The notes under the pieces are model-generated. The model worked only from the letters and a program-made list of their open reading frames with translations, did not search any database and was not told the origin of the DNA. From Acidobacteriota bacterium (GTDB lineage Bacteria > Acidobacteriota > Terriglobia > Terriglobales > Acidobacteriaceae), in NCBI GenBank assembly GCA_021813745.1, contig JAKAJO010000026.1:1-64000 (forward strand): a DNA stretch of 64,000 nucleotides, written 5' to 3'. Shown here in pieces: positions 52,382-61,422 of this stretch (position 1 is its first letter; each line of letters starts with the position of its first letter). Position numbers and translations under genes: made by a program.

Positions 52382-53455
52382 TCAGGGTCTTTCGTAGAAG
52401 CGGAAGAAGAGCGACGGCTTGGCAACGGGCTCGGCTCTCGCGACCAGCTCAGCCTGCTGGCTCTTGTTGAGCGGAGTGAACGCACGAGCGAGGTGCACAT
52501 TCTCTTCGAGCTGGGCGATGGTGTCGCAGCCGATGATGACGGTGCTGACGGGGCGCGAGAGGGTGTAGTACATGGCCTCGCGCATGGTGAGCGTGCCGGG
52601 CGTGGGCGCGGGGACCATGCCTTCCCACATGTGGGCCTGCACGGCAAGGGGCTGTGGGGTCCAGTTGGACAGCAGGCGGCCGCGGCCGGGAATCTTCATC
52701 CCGATGATGCCCATCTGCTTTTCAACGGCGAGGGGCAGCAGCTCCTGATTGAAGCTGTAGTGGTGCGGATCGGCGGCATTCATGGCCATGAGGATGGTGT
52801 CAAAGGGATAGCGCTTGATGCCTTCGATGAGCGCATCGGGGCGGTAATGGCCGGTGATGCCAAGATAGCGGACGACCTTCTGCTGCTGCATCTCGATGAG
52901 GGCTTCCATGGCGCCGCCCTTGGCGAAGACCTCGTTGATGTCGGTCATTGTGCCGATGTCGTGCAGTTGCCACAGGTCCACATGGTCGGTCTGCAGCAAT
53001 TGCAGCGACTTCTCAATCATCCGCATGGAGCCGTCGCGCGTGCGCTCCTTGGTCTTCGTTGCCAGAAATGCTTCATTGCGGCGCTTCGCCATGACCTTGC
53101 CGACGTACTGCTCGCTCCAGCGCTCGGGGCCGCCGTAGATGGAGGAGGTGTCAATGTAGTTGACGCCGAGATCGAGGGCGCGCTCGATGATGGGCACGGC
53201 GACGTCGAAGTTGTTGGGCTTTTCGAGCGAGGCCTGGCCGCCGAGCGAGAAGATGCCTACCTTGTAGCCGGTCTTGCCCAGGTTGCGCGTGGGCATGGCC
53301 TCGGGGGTGCGGGGGTTGGAGGGCAGTGCAGGCAGCGCTTTGTTTGCGGTGTCGGCAAAGATTGAGGGCGTGAGCAGTGCGGCGGTAACGGCGCCGCCGG
53401 CTTTCAGGAAATTGCGGCGCGCCTGCTGGCGGGCGGATGGCTGCTTGTCGCTCAT
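52382..53455 (-). CDS. Tat-exported aldo/keto reductase
   Basis: 357 residues. A Tat signal has ARRNFLKAGG (about 12-21) and a hydrophobic AAVTAALLTP-like core. The aldo/keto reductase barrel shows the catalytic tetrad in YIDTSSIYGG (Asp, Tyr), ATKTKE (Lys) and WQLHDI (His), with the cofactor-binding segment VSTVIIGCDTIAQLEENV near the C-terminus. It would reduce sugar-derived carbonyls with NAD(P)H; an extracytoplasmic location for such an enzyme is odd but common in Acidobacteria-type genomes. It is convergent with the GH127-like gene. Confidence 0.87.
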   Translation of the reverse strand: MSDKQPSARQQARRNFLKAGGAVTAALLTPSIFADTANKALPALPSNPRTPEAMPTRNLGKTGYKVGIFSLGGQASLEKPNNFDVAVPIIERALDLGVNYIDTSSIYGGPERWSEQYVGKVMAKRRNEAFLATKTKERTRDGSMRMIEKSLQLLQTDHVDLWQLHDIGTMTDINEVFAKGGAMEALIEMQQQKVVRYLGITGHYRPDALIEGIKRYPFDTILMAMNAADPHHYSFNQELLPLAVEKQMGIIGMKIPGRGRLLSNWTPQPLAVQAHMWEGMVPAPTPGTLTMREAMYYTLSRPVSTVIIGCDTIAQLEENVHLARAFTPLNKSQQAELVARAEPVAKPSLFFRFYERP

Positions 53456-53724
53456 GGCTGTTGCTCCCTATCGTGCCGGGGCGTTGGCCGGCGGAATTTC
53501 ACGCGCTATCATGATAAACCCGTGGCATCTGCGGAGGCGTGCGGCTGCGATGGGCCTGCTGCCCGGCGTTTCAGCCCTCAGCTCGCAGCATGGCGGTGAT
53601 GCCCTTGGCCCTGCTTGTGCAGGTATCATCGATGGCGCCCACGGCAAACCGCCAACGGGTTGCGAAATCCTGTGGAACCACTGCGACGAGCCGGTCCATA
53701 ATGATCCTTACTCCGAGGTGGAAG

Positions 53725-54108
53725 ATGGCCAGCTGCCCGTCGTGCCAACAGAAAGTCTCGGTCCTCTACTACACGCTTCAACCATCGGTCATGCTGGAAA
53801 ATATCTTCCGCACGCCCGGAGGCAGAATTTTTACCTGTGAGAAGTGCGGGGCGCGGCTCAAGCTGACGCCGTCCAGCTACGTAATGTGCCAGGCCATCGC
53901 TGCCCTTTTCGCGATTCCGAGCGTGATCGGCTTTGCTCGTCTTCAGTTATGGCTTGTCAGCTCCGTTGGGATCTTTCAGCGTCTCGCGGCGGTGGCGCCG
54001 GGCGCGACAGCCTTCCTGCTGTGGATCGTGCCCACGCTGGTGGTGACGCTCACCTTCTACAGTCTGCTGGCCGGGCAGTTGGTCGAATTCCAGATCGCCG
54101 ACTCGTAG
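53725..54108 (+). CDS. Small zinc-ribbon membrane protein
   Basis: About 127 residues. A CPSC pair at residues 4-7 and CEKC near residue 40 form a four-Cys zinc ribbon, followed by two hydrophobic helices (about 52-72 and 86-118). This order resembles small DUF983-like proteins, but no firm family was assigned. GAGGTGG just upstream supports this ATG over upstream starts. Function unknown. Confidence 0.65.
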   Translation: MASCPSCQQKVSVLYYTLQPSVMLENIFRTPGGRIFTCEKCGARLKLTPSSYVMCQAIAALFAIPSVIGFARLQLWLVSSVGIFQRLAAVAPGATAFLLWIVPTLVVTLTFYSLLAGQLVEFQIADS

Positions 54109-54244
54109 CCTGGCAGCCGCCGTCCGGCCTTCAGCCTCCGCGTTCAGCGGGAAGGTGCTGGCGACGGGGTAGTTCCCCAGGCCTCAGAAATCGGGGCCTG
54201 GGGAGCTCGCAACTGGCCCACCCGCCAAAGCGAATCAGGCGGGG

Positions 54245-54769
54245 CTACTTCTTTGCGGATTCCTTGTCAGGCGAGAAGAAGCTGGTGAGCGCATTGACGA
54301 GTTTCTGGGCCTGCTCGTCAACGGCTCCGCTTTGGCTCTGCACGGCCCCCATGGCTCCGGCAGCACCCCAGTAGGACGGCTTGGTCGTAATCCTTTGGGT
54401 CCAGACCGCTTTCTTTGAGGGATCCATCAGTGTGTATTCCATGGTGATTTTGGCGCGGCCTGAGCCGAAGCCGATCAGTGCTCTTTTGGCTGTGCTGCCG
54501 CCGCTGTACTCCACTTCCTTTGCCGTGAGCGACCAGGTCCCTTCGGGCTGTGTGGCATCAGTGTCAAAGGTTTTTACGGTTGCGAAAAGATTGCTGTATT
54601 TAAGGGCGTTCGCCGTAGATGCTTGAACCGAGGCAACAGCGGATGCAGCTTTTGCGTCAGCGGAGAATTTTTCGATCCACAAGTTACGGTCCTGCTGCTG
54701 GGCAAAAGAGGCACCCGGGAACGCGGCAAGCGCCAGGACGAGAGCAAATAAGGCAGCGAACTGCTTCAT
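54245..54769 (-). CDS. Secreted protein, possibly DUF4410-like
   Basis: 174 residues. A Sec signal (LFALVLALAAFPGASFAQ, cleaved near residue 24) is followed by a beta-rich domain with YSGGSTAKRALIGFGSGRAK, which resembles the central strand-turn of DUF4410-type periplasmic proteins. GGGGGAAG lies seven bases before the ATG; longer in-frame starts are not supported. No partners nearby suggest a role. Confidence 0.68.
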   Translation of the reverse strand: MKQFAALFALVLALAAFPGASFAQQQDRNLWIEKFSADAKAASAVASVQASTANALKYSNLFATVKTFDTDATQPEGTWSLTAKEVEYSGGSTAKRALIGFGSGRAKITMEYTLMDPSKKAVWTQRITTKPSYWGAAGAMGAVQSQSGAVDEQAQKLVNALTSFFSPDKESAKK

Positions 54770-54954
54770 CGGTACTTCCCCCAGTCTGGAAGTGCGACAC
54801 GCGACTGTGCGGGGAATTTCAGCAGAGGTGCTGGGGACTTCCGCGAGCTTAGACTCAGAGGACAGTTTGCGGGTAGCAGAGAATTTTCTGGCGTGCCTCT
54901 TGCAACAGCGCGCCAGGCGGACTCCTGGGCGCGGGCGTGCCGTGGAACGGGAAG

Positions 54955-55191
54955 CTAGAGGGCGCTGCGGCGGCGTGGCTGGCGGGGCTGCCGCATATGG
55001 GCCTGCTTGCTGCGGGTGCTTTCCACGGGCGCCTTCTCGACGGGGCGCGGGGCCGCGGCGGTGGCCAGCTCCTGCACGCGCGTGCTGCCGCAGTGGGGGC
55101 AGGTGGGATGGGTTGGGATGGTCTGCGACGCAGGGTGCTGCACGGTGAACTGCTGCTTGCAGTCCCAGCAATGATAGGCATACTGAGTCAT
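54955..55191 (-). CDS. Small zinc-ribbon protein
   Basis: 78 residues. CWDC near residues 8-11 and CPHC near 31-34 form a zinc ribbon similar to FmdB-type regulatory proteins, followed by a basic tail with KQAHMRQPRQPRRRS. A perfect AGGAGG six bases before the ATG confirms the gene and its start. Too short for the function to be assigned; nucleic-acid binding is a guess from the basic tail. Confidence 0.7.
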   Translation of the reverse strand: MTQYAYHCWDCKQQFTVQHPASQTIPTHPTCPHCGSTRVQELATAAAPRPVEKAPVESTRSKQAHMRQPRQPRRRSAL

Positions 55192-55540
55192 GGCCGTCCT
55201 CCTGCATGCAGAGTACCGCCGTTTCGGGTGCGAGTGATGTGACGGCGGGACTATGGGACAGCTTCTAGCTGCTAGCTGGCGGTGGCGGGGATGGAGTTGT
55301 GCCTTCCCCGGTCTCAGAAGCGAGGCTGGGGGCAACCCCGCGTTACGATGGAGTCCCAAGTGGCTCTCTTGACAATGTCGCTCGGGCGCCGCGGTGGCTT
55401 AGGGGCGTACGCAAAATCAACCCTTGTGAGGACCGTCCGCCCAGATCGAAGGTCCCTGATCGCCAGTCGCTTTGGCATGGGCTAAATGCTATCTCACAAT
55501 GTCGCAGAGATGTTCTCCGCTGGCGTGCGTTGCGCAAGCG

Positions 55541-55570
55541 CGAAGGCCGTCCCGTAAGGGACGGCCTTCG
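55541..55570 (-). terminator. Perfect hairpin downstream of the radical SAM gene
   Basis: A 13-bp stem CGAAGGCCGTCCC with complement and loop GTAA, about 90 bases past the radical SAM stop. No T-tract on either strand. Confidence 0.5.
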
Positions 55571-55590
55571 TGTGAGAGAACCAAGGATGA

Positions 55591-55637
55591 GTGGATGTTT
55601 TTCTTGTCCCGCCCTAACAAGTTAGGACGGGGCACCC
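55591..55637 (-). repeat. REP-like palindromic intergenic element, copy 2
   Basis: On the minus strand GGGTGCCCCGTCC leads to CCCG-T-CCTAAC / GTTAGG-G-CGGG with a two-base loop, then GGGA, a ten-base insertion and ATCCAC. The outer sequence equals copy 1 at 25338-25375 while the inner stem differs with both sides changed together. Confidence 0.55.
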
Positions 55638-55660
55638 GCACAGAACGTTTATCTGGACGA

Positions 55661-57799
55661 TCAGTCGCCGGCGACGGGTTCGGCGGGCTGCTGGTTGCGG
55701 TTGATGGGGCTGGCTGCGTTGTTGGTCGCAGGCCGAATGCTGTCGAGCGAGACGATGCCTTCGACGGGCTTTTCGCCGAGGACGTGCTGGCGGTAGAGCT
55801 TGGCCATCTTGGCGTTTTCGGCGTCCTGCTTGATCTGGTCAATGTTGGACTGGCTGGCGGCGCGGGCGCGGAGACGCTCTTCGCGGGCGTTCTTGGCGAT
55901 GCCGAGCTCGTCGAGGGTGTGGTTGGCTTCGGAGTTGACGTGCTCCATGTTGAGCTTGAGGTCGTGGCCCACGTGGGTCATGCCGACCTTTTTGCCGCCC
56001 GCGAAGATTTCGTGACGGCCGTGCTCCTCATACCACTTGGTGAGGGTGGCGGTCATGTGCATCTTCTCGATGATATTGCGCCAGCCGATGCCGGTATTGT
56101 AGGCGCAGAAGCTGATTTCACCTTCCTGCGTGGCGTAGGGGATGATGCACTGCTCGGTGCGGCGGAAGTCGTAGTTGAACAGATCCTGGAACCACATGCC
56201 GGCGATGAAGAGGAAGTTCCAGCGGTCCTGGCGGCGCTTCTGGATGTCTTCCATGGTGCGGTCGCCCTTGACGCTGCCGTAGTTCTTGCCGGTGGCGTTG
56301 AAGGTCTTGTCCATCTTCTTGAGCATGTCGGTGATCTTGAAGTGGGTGGGCGCCTGGAAGGGATCGTAGTTGCGCAGCAGGGCCAGAGCAAAACCGACTA
56401 CGGAGAGCCACTTGCCGCGGCCTGCGTCGTTGACCTTGGCGAGGTCCTTGGCCACCTGATCCATGTGGAGGAAGGCGGTGACGGGCGCGGCTTCCTTGGT
56501 TTCCTTGTCAATCATCATGGCCATGCCGATGCCGCAGTTGGGGTGGCAACCGCAGGAGAGCTGACCCCACTCGGCTGTGGGTCCGTGCACGAGGTCGGCC
56601 CAATCCGAAAAGGTGGACATGAAGGAGATGGGGAACCAGTCGCGCTCGGGCTCACCGAAGCCGCACTGGTTCTTGATGTCGTGGGCCATGTGCGAGAGAG
56701 TGTAGCGCTGAGCAAAGCGGCGCTCGTCGGTGATGTCCTCGTCGCGGCCAGTGAAACTGACGGGCTGGAAGCTGAGGAAGCTGATCTTCTTGGGGTTGTC
56801 GAGGGCAAACTTGATGATGCGGCCCACCTGCTCGTTGTTGATCCCGTTGATGATGGTGGTGACGGGAACGATTTCGACGCCGGCCTCGTGAAGATTGTTG
56901 ATGGCCTGAAGCTTGACGTCGAAGAGATTGCCGACCTTGCGGTGGGAGTTGGCGGCGTTGCCGATGCCGTCAAACTGGAGGTAGACGTAACGCAGACCGG
57001 CCTCAGCGGCGGCGCGGCACAACTCCTTGGACTTGGCAAACTCGATGCCGTTGGACGCGGCCTGGACGGAGTTGTAACCGACCTTGCGCGAGTAGGCGAT
57101 GGCATCAAGGAAGTAGGGCGAGAGCGTGGGCTCGCCGCCGGAGAACTGGACGCTCATCTGGCGCCGGGGCTTGACCTGCACGGCGTTGTCGAGCATGGTC
57201 TTGATTTCTTCCCACGTAAGCTCGTGGACGAAGCCAACCTGGTTGGCGTCCATGAAGCAGGGGTCGCACATCATGTTGCAGCGGTTGGTGAGGTCGATCG
57301 TGAGCACCGAGCCGCGGCCATGCGTGACGGTGCTGGTGCCGTGGTGGTGGAGCTTCTCATCGCCGGCGCCGTGAGCGCGGATGTCGCGGCCGGGGAAGGA
57401 CTCTTCCAGGTGCTTGAAGAAGGCCGGATCGATGGACATGACGTCCTCGAAGTGGCCGTGCTTCGGACAGTCCTTGACCATGAGGATCTTACCGTCGCGC
57501 TCGATGATCTGGGCCTTGATTTCGCCCACCTTTTCGTTGAGCAGGACTTCATGGGGCAGCTTGCCGTCGAGGATCTGCTGGCGAATCTCGGGGACGCACT
57601 TGGGACAGAGAGAATCCGTCGTGCGCGGCCAGCCGAGAGGGGGCTTTTCCTTCTGATAGCTCTTGAGCAGGGGCTTGTCGCTCCACTTGGGGGTGAAGGA
57701 CGGGTTGGGGCTGATGCGATTCAGCCGCTCAAAGGCAACCCACGCACCCTTGGCCGCGTAGACGACGGCTTTCTCGGCGTACTTGACTGCTTTGGACAT
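55661..57799 (-). CDS. Radical SAM protein resembling tetraether lipid synthase (Tes-like)
   Basis: About 712 residues. An N-terminal metal-binding part has CPKC (65-68) and later DCPKHGHF (Cys111), as in the MJ0619/Tes branch. The radical SAM cluster is C174-x3-C178-x2-C181 (CNMMCDPC) with GGEP at 221-224. A further Cys set, CGCHPNC (416-422), would bind an auxiliary cluster. Tes couples lipid tails into membrane-spanning lipids, and Acidobacteria make iso-diabolic acid and branched tetraethers, so such a role fits; the assignment is by motif memory only. GGAG nine bases before the second Met favours that ATG over the GTG two codons upstream. Confidence 0.8.
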   Translation of the reverse strand: MSKAVKYAEKAVVYAAKGAWVAFERLNRISPNPSFTPKWSDKPLLKSYQKEKPPLGWPRTTDSLCPKCVPEIRQQILDGKLPHEVLLNEKVGEIKAQIIERDGKILMVKDCPKHGHFEDVMSIDPAFFKHLEESFPGRDIRAHGAGDEKLHHHGTSTVTHGRGSVLTIDLTNRCNMMCDPCFMDANQVGFVHELTWEEIKTMLDNAVQVKPRRQMSVQFSGGEPTLSPYFLDAIAYSRKVGYNSVQAASNGIEFAKSKELCRAAAEAGLRYVYLQFDGIGNAANSHRKVGNLFDVKLQAINNLHEAGVEIVPVTTIINGINNEQVGRIIKFALDNPKKISFLSFQPVSFTGRDEDITDERRFAQRYTLSHMAHDIKNQCGFGEPERDWFPISFMSTFSDWADLVHGPTAEWGQLSCGCHPNCGIGMAMMIDKETKEAAPVTAFLHMDQVAKDLAKVNDAGRGKWLSVVGFALALLRNYDPFQAPTHFKITDMLKKMDKTFNATGKNYGSVKGDRTMEDIQKRRQDRWNFLFIAGMWFQDLFNYDFRRTEQCIIPYATQEGEISFCAYNTGIGWRNIIEKMHMTATLTKWYEEHGRHEIFAGGKKVGMTHVGHDLKLNMEHVNSEANHTLDELGIAKNAREERLRARAASQSNIDQIKQDAENAKMAKLYRQHVLGEKPVEGIVSLDSIRPATNNAASPINRNQQPAEPVAGD

Positions 57800-58077
57800 G
57801 TTCACTGTCTCCTTATATGTTGGTCGCGCTCGACTTGGCCCCAGCTTTCGCTACAAATCGGGGCAGTCCCGGATCGGATGTTCTGGGCCGCAATGGGCAC
57901 CCGCCGGAACGTAAAAAGTCATTTCGAGGATAGACTTCCGGGGTTGTCCATCCAACCGGGGTGCAGCGAATGGCAGAAACGGGGGTTAAACGGGGATTTG
58001 GCCGGGGCGAATGGAGTGTGAGCACGCGCTGGCGGTTTTGCTTGAAGGCGTTGATGGAGAAGGTGTTAGGACCGGGG

Positions 58078-59097
58078 TCACGGTGTGCCGCCGCCTTCCG
58101 TGGTGGCGACCTGGTTGATGATGCGCTGGACGAGGACGATGCGGACGTGGATGCGGCGGGCTACGTCGGGCAGAAACTCGGTGATGTAGTTGTCAATGGG
58201 TGCGGTGGCGAGGCCGATGGAGTAGCGGGTGACGTCGGCGGAGAGGTGGGTCTGTTCGCCGGGAACGTAGAGGTTGCTGATGCCGAGGTCGATGGCAGAG
58301 CCGACGATGCTGGCGTAGTTCAGCATGCCGCGGCCGTTGTCGCCCTGCGTCCACAGGACCTGAAGGGCGGCGTGGAGGGCTCGGCGGCGGATGGATGCGG
58401 TGGGCATGCGGTGGTAGTGGGGATCCTGGTGCGCGATGGAAGGGATGAGAAAGGTGCCGAAGAATTCGCCGGTCATGTCTTCTGCATAACTGACGCCAAC
58501 GTTTTTGCCGAAGCCCGGCATGCCTGGACCGTAGGGGGAGTGGGAGTCGGATGCGACGGCGATGCCGGACTGGCCGGCGATGGTGATGGCGTTGAATGGG
58601 TCGAGGAGGTTGCGGACTGCGAGGCGCGCCTTCTCCGTTGGCGTGAGGGGCTTGACCTCGGGGCCGTTGAGGAAGCGTGCCAACCAGTTGACGGGTTTAG
58701 CCGGTTTGCAGGGCTGAAGAGCTGAAGCCCCTGCGGACTGCGTGCTTTCGGGAGTGGTGGACTCAGGGCGTGAGGATGCTGCTGGTTTGGCAGGGCAGGG
58801 CAGAAGCGTATGGGTCTTCGGAGGCGCGGTTGCGGTGGGCACGGGGGTTTGCGGCAGCGGAGCCTGGGGCAGAGAAGTGTCGGTGGTTTGCGGGGTTTGT
58901 CCAGCAATGGGGCGAGGAGCGATCAGGAGACTTGAGGCAAAAACGGCAACGGGTACCAGCGAAAGCGGGTGGCGACGAAGGAAGTGCGCCGCGGGCGAGC
59001 CGGAACGAGAATTGGGGCCCAGATCGATCGATGGCTGTTGCAATCGCCTTGTCCTCAAATGCCAAGGTGCAAGTGAAACAGGTGGTGCTGAGTGCAA
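58078..59097 (-). CDS. Secreted acidobacterial-type protein of unknown function
   Basis: 339 residues as read from a TTG preceded by GGGAG. A signal-like segment (about 43-66) is followed by a Pro/Thr-rich linker to about residue 140 and a conserved-looking helical domain with ARLAVRNLLDPFNAI, FGTFLIPSIAHQDPHYHR and LHAALQVLWTQGDNGRG. Such proteins are common in Acidobacteria, but no function is known to me. The start is uncertain because the signal begins some 40 residues in. Confidence 0.6.
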   Translation of the reverse strand: MHSAPPVSLAPWHLRTRRLQQPSIDLGPNSRSGSPAAHFLRRHPLSLVPVAVFASSLLIAPRPIAGQTPQTTDTSLPQAPLPQTPVPTATAPPKTHTLLPCPAKPAASSRPESTTPESTQSAGASALQPCKPAKPVNWLARFLNGPEVKPLTPTEKARLAVRNLLDPFNAITIAGQSGIAVASDSHSPYGPGMPGFGKNVGVSYAEDMTGEFFGTFLIPSIAHQDPHYHRMPTASIRRRALHAALQVLWTQGDNGRGMLNYASIVGSAIDLGISNLYVPGEQTHLSADVTRYSIGLATAPIDNYITEFLPDVARRIHVRIVLVQRIINQVATTEGGGTP

Positions 59098-59369
59098 CCG
59101 GGCTCCCGGCTTGCGCCGGGGAGTACAGATCTCGGGTGATCACGCGAAGCAGAGTTGGACTCAGTAAAACTCTGCGGACCGCTCATTGCATCTGACGGCC
59201 AATTCATCTAGATGGTAACCCCAGCGACCGCAAAGAGTTGTCGTTGGTCAGGGTGCCATTTGGGTTCATTAAGGCGGCCCGGAACTGTTGGCTAGATAGG
59301 CACACGGGGCCCCTGGTGACATTGACGGCAAGAGAGTGCGCTCGGAGACTGAGAAAGAGGAGTTAAGCC

Positions 59370-59600
59370 GTGGGCACATATCCTCCTTCCGGCGCGCCAT
59401 CGGGGCCAAGCGTCGGCCAGCGGATTGAAGAGGCGATTGAGCTGATTGAGATGGAACTGCGGCACGCGATTGCGTATGTGAATGACGCGGTGGTACCGCA
59501 GGTGCGCAGCGAGTCAATCACGGCCATGCGAAAGCTGGCGGAGAGCCTGCAAAAGCTTGCCGATCGCATGGATCAACCCAAGGGGCCACGGGTGGGATGA
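59370..59600 (+). CDS. Small helical protein upstream of RlpA
   Basis: 76 residues from a GTG with AGGAG seven bases upstream. The middle is a regular amphipathic helix (QRIEEAIELIEMELRHAIAY ... MRKLAESLQKLADRMD) that may form a coiled coil. The stop overlaps the start of the RlpA-like gene (ATGA), so the two are co-translated. No family was recognised. Confidence 0.65.
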   Translation: MGTYPPSGAPSGPSVGQRIEEAIELIEMELRHAIAYVNDAVVPQVRSESITAMRKLAESLQKLADRMDQPKGPRVG

Positions 59601-60415
59601 GCAGGACAGAGATGATTGCGCGGGACGGACGCATCGCGGCCACCTCGGCGCTGGGCTTGATGTTGCTGGCGGCAGGGTGCGGGCACCACCAGACAGCACG
59701 GATGCCGGCTCCTCAAGCGGCGCCGCCGGCCTTGACGGCCGAGACACCTGCGACGTCGAGCGGAGGGCCCGAGGCTTCGGCGACCACAGGATCAGGGCGA
59801 ATTGCTGTGACGCCTGCGCCCGAGGGCGGCGTGAGCGACGACGATCTGCAATTTGTGGAGTCGCACGATCCGATTTATTCATTTGAGGGAAACGCAACAT
59901 GGTATCGAGCGCCGTATAAGGGGCGCAGAGCCGCGAATGGCGAGGTGTTTCACAACAGCGCAATGACGGCGGCTAACCGCACGCTTCCGATGGGAACTCT
60001 GGTCGCGGTGACGAATCTGAAGACCGGGCAGACCGCAGCGATGCGGATTACGGACCGAGGACCGTTTGTGCCGGATCGCATCATCGACCTGAGCCCTGCG
60101 TCCGCGAAGGCGGTGGGGATTTACTGGACGGGGTTGGCCCGGGTGCGAGTTGACGTGTATCGGTCGCCCAAGCCGCTGGATGGAGCCGGACGGTGGTGCG
60201 TGCAGATTGGCGCCCTCTCAAGCGCACGCAAGGCGGAGAAGCTCAAGAAGGAGCTTCTCCGAAAGTATCCCGACTCGCACGTTATCGAATTTGCCGGTGA
60301 GAAGAGCTACTGGGTGCGTATTCGTCCAGAAGGCGACAATCGCCAGGAGGCGGAGTTCATTGCGCGTCATGTGCGGCTGTCGGAGGGCCAGCCGTATCTG
60401 ACGCGGCTGGACTGA
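59597..60415 (+). CDS. rlpA: RlpA-like lipoprotein with SPOR domain
   Basis: 272 residues. The lipobox LLAAGC places the acylated Cys at 28; a Pro/Ala/Thr linker follows. The double-psi beta-barrel (about 98-175) contains GNATWYRAPYKGRRAANGE and MRITDRGPFVPDRIIDLS with the catalytic Asp. The C-terminal part (about 190-270; CVQIGALSSARKAEKLKKEL) is a SPOR domain that binds denuded peptidoglycan at septa. RlpA is a lytic transglycosylase acting in cell separation. Co-translated with the short helical protein upstream. Confidence 0.92.
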   Translation: MSRTEMIARDGRIAATSALGLMLLAAGCGHHQTARMPAPQAAPPALTAETPATSSGGPEASATTGSGRIAVTPAPEGGVSDDDLQFVESHDPIYSFEGNATWYRAPYKGRRAANGEVFHNSAMTAANRTLPMGTLVAVTNLKTGQTAAMRITDRGPFVPDRIIDLSPASAKAVGIYWTGLARVRVDVYRSPKPLDGAGRWCVQIGALSSARKAEKLKKELLRKYPDSHVIEFAGEKSYWVRIRPEGDNRQEAEFIARHVRLSEGQPYLTRLD

Positions 60416-60552
60416 GGGTGAGAGCGCAGTCCCACAGACCTATGGGGTTACAGGAATTTCCGGACGCAATGCAAACGAGGGAAACGCTGCGAAGGGTCTA
60501 TCCGGAATGGCCCTCCCGCCCTGCGCCAAGAAACGCGAGAGGGCCGACGTGA

Positions 60553-61422
60553 TTATTGAATCTCGCTGGCGCTCGGAACGGGCAGTTTCTGGCGGACTGG
60601 GGGTACCGCGTCCGCATTGGCGCCAGCCGGGCTGTTCGCTGCCTGAGCGGGGTTCGCCTCTGCCGAGCTCATGGCAGTGAGCTCAGATTGGCGGTATTTT
60701 GGTGCGCTGATGTAGCCGTGAATATGGTTCTTTGAGATCGCGTTGATGACAATTTCGATTGGCTGCTGGCTGTCCGGTGCATAGAACATCGCAGGCTGAT
60801 AGAGATTGACGTGCTTCTGGGAGAGGTTGCTGTCGCTGACCATGAGCTGAAGGTCCGCGAACTGATGGCGGGTATTGGCCTTGCGCAGGGCGATGCCGAT
60901 GGGACCCTCACGCGTGAATTGCTTCGACTTGTTCAGGTCGAACTCATAGTAGTTGCGCTCGCCGCGCTTCTGGAGGAGCACGAGCTGGTCGTGATTGCGG
61001 GCGATGTTGCCGTTGAGTTCAGTCCGCGTGTTGGAGAGATCGGACTGTGTGCTTGAGATATCGGCGCGCTCCTGATCGATGGCCTTGCCCTGTGCGTCCA
61101 CCTGCGACTGCAGCTTGTTGTAGCGCGGATCGTATGCATGGGCGCCGCTGCGGGCGTGGCCTGCGGAGTGGCGCGCAGGCGTCACGGCCGCGGCTGCCTG
61201 AGCCGCCTGGCGGGCCTGGTCGTTGGCGACAAGAGTGCTGACCTGCGAGGAAAGCGCACGCATCTGCGAATTCGTGGCGCTAAGTTGGGCCGAGATTTGC
61301 GCGTTCTGGCTGGCCAGATTCTGGGCGCTGTTGCGCTCGTGAAGGGCATAGCCGCCGATGCCAGCAAGAACTGCGATGGCGGGAAGTCCTACCTTAATCC
61401 AGGGTGAGAGAGAACCGTCCAT
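60553..61422 (-). CDS. Membrane-anchored coiled-coil protein
   Basis: About 289 residues. One N-terminal membrane helix (about 8-24) is followed by a long coiled coil (about 30-165) rich in Gln, Ser and Ala, and by a C-terminal beta-like domain with NYYEFDLNKSKQFTREGPI and NHIHGYISAPKYR. GGAGG six bases before the ATG defines the start. It resembles a widespread unnamed acidobacterial protein type; a role in the envelope is inferred only from topology. Confidence 0.68.
   Translation of the reverse strand: MDGSLSPWIKVGLPAIAVLAGIGGYALHERNSAQNLASQNAQISAQLSATNSQMRALSSQVSTLVANDQARQAAQAAAAVTPARHSAGHARSGAHAYDPRYNKLQSQVDAQGKAIDQERADISSTQSDLSNTRTELNGNIARNHDQLVLLQKRGERNYYEFDLNKSKQFTREGPIGIALRKANTRHQFADLQLMVSDSNLSQKHVNLYQPAMFYAPDSQQPIEIVINAISKNHIHGYISAPKYRQSELTAMSSAEANPAQAANSPAGANADAVPPVRQKLPVPSASEIQ

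Larger units (their letters stand above)
55192..55660. other. Intergenic region with two hairpins
   Basis: About 470 bases to the left of the radical SAM gene. The right part contains a REP-like hairpin and a perfect 13-bp hairpin (both listed separately); the left 330 bases show no gene or motif. Confidence 0.5.

Noticed and set aside
55472-58021. 849-codon open frame on the plus strand
   Set aside because: It is the antisense of the radical SAM gene; the minus-strand frame has clear family motifs and a ribosome site, whereas this one is Val/Asp/Gly-rich without motifs.
57961-58725. 254-codon plus-strand frame
   Set aside because: Antisense of the secreted acidobacterial protein; composition typical of a shadow frame.
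60509-60545. Terminator between rlpA and the convergent coiled-coil gene (GGCCCTC/GAGGGCC)
   Set aside because: Only seven pairs around a 23-base loop and no T-tract; too weak to annotate.
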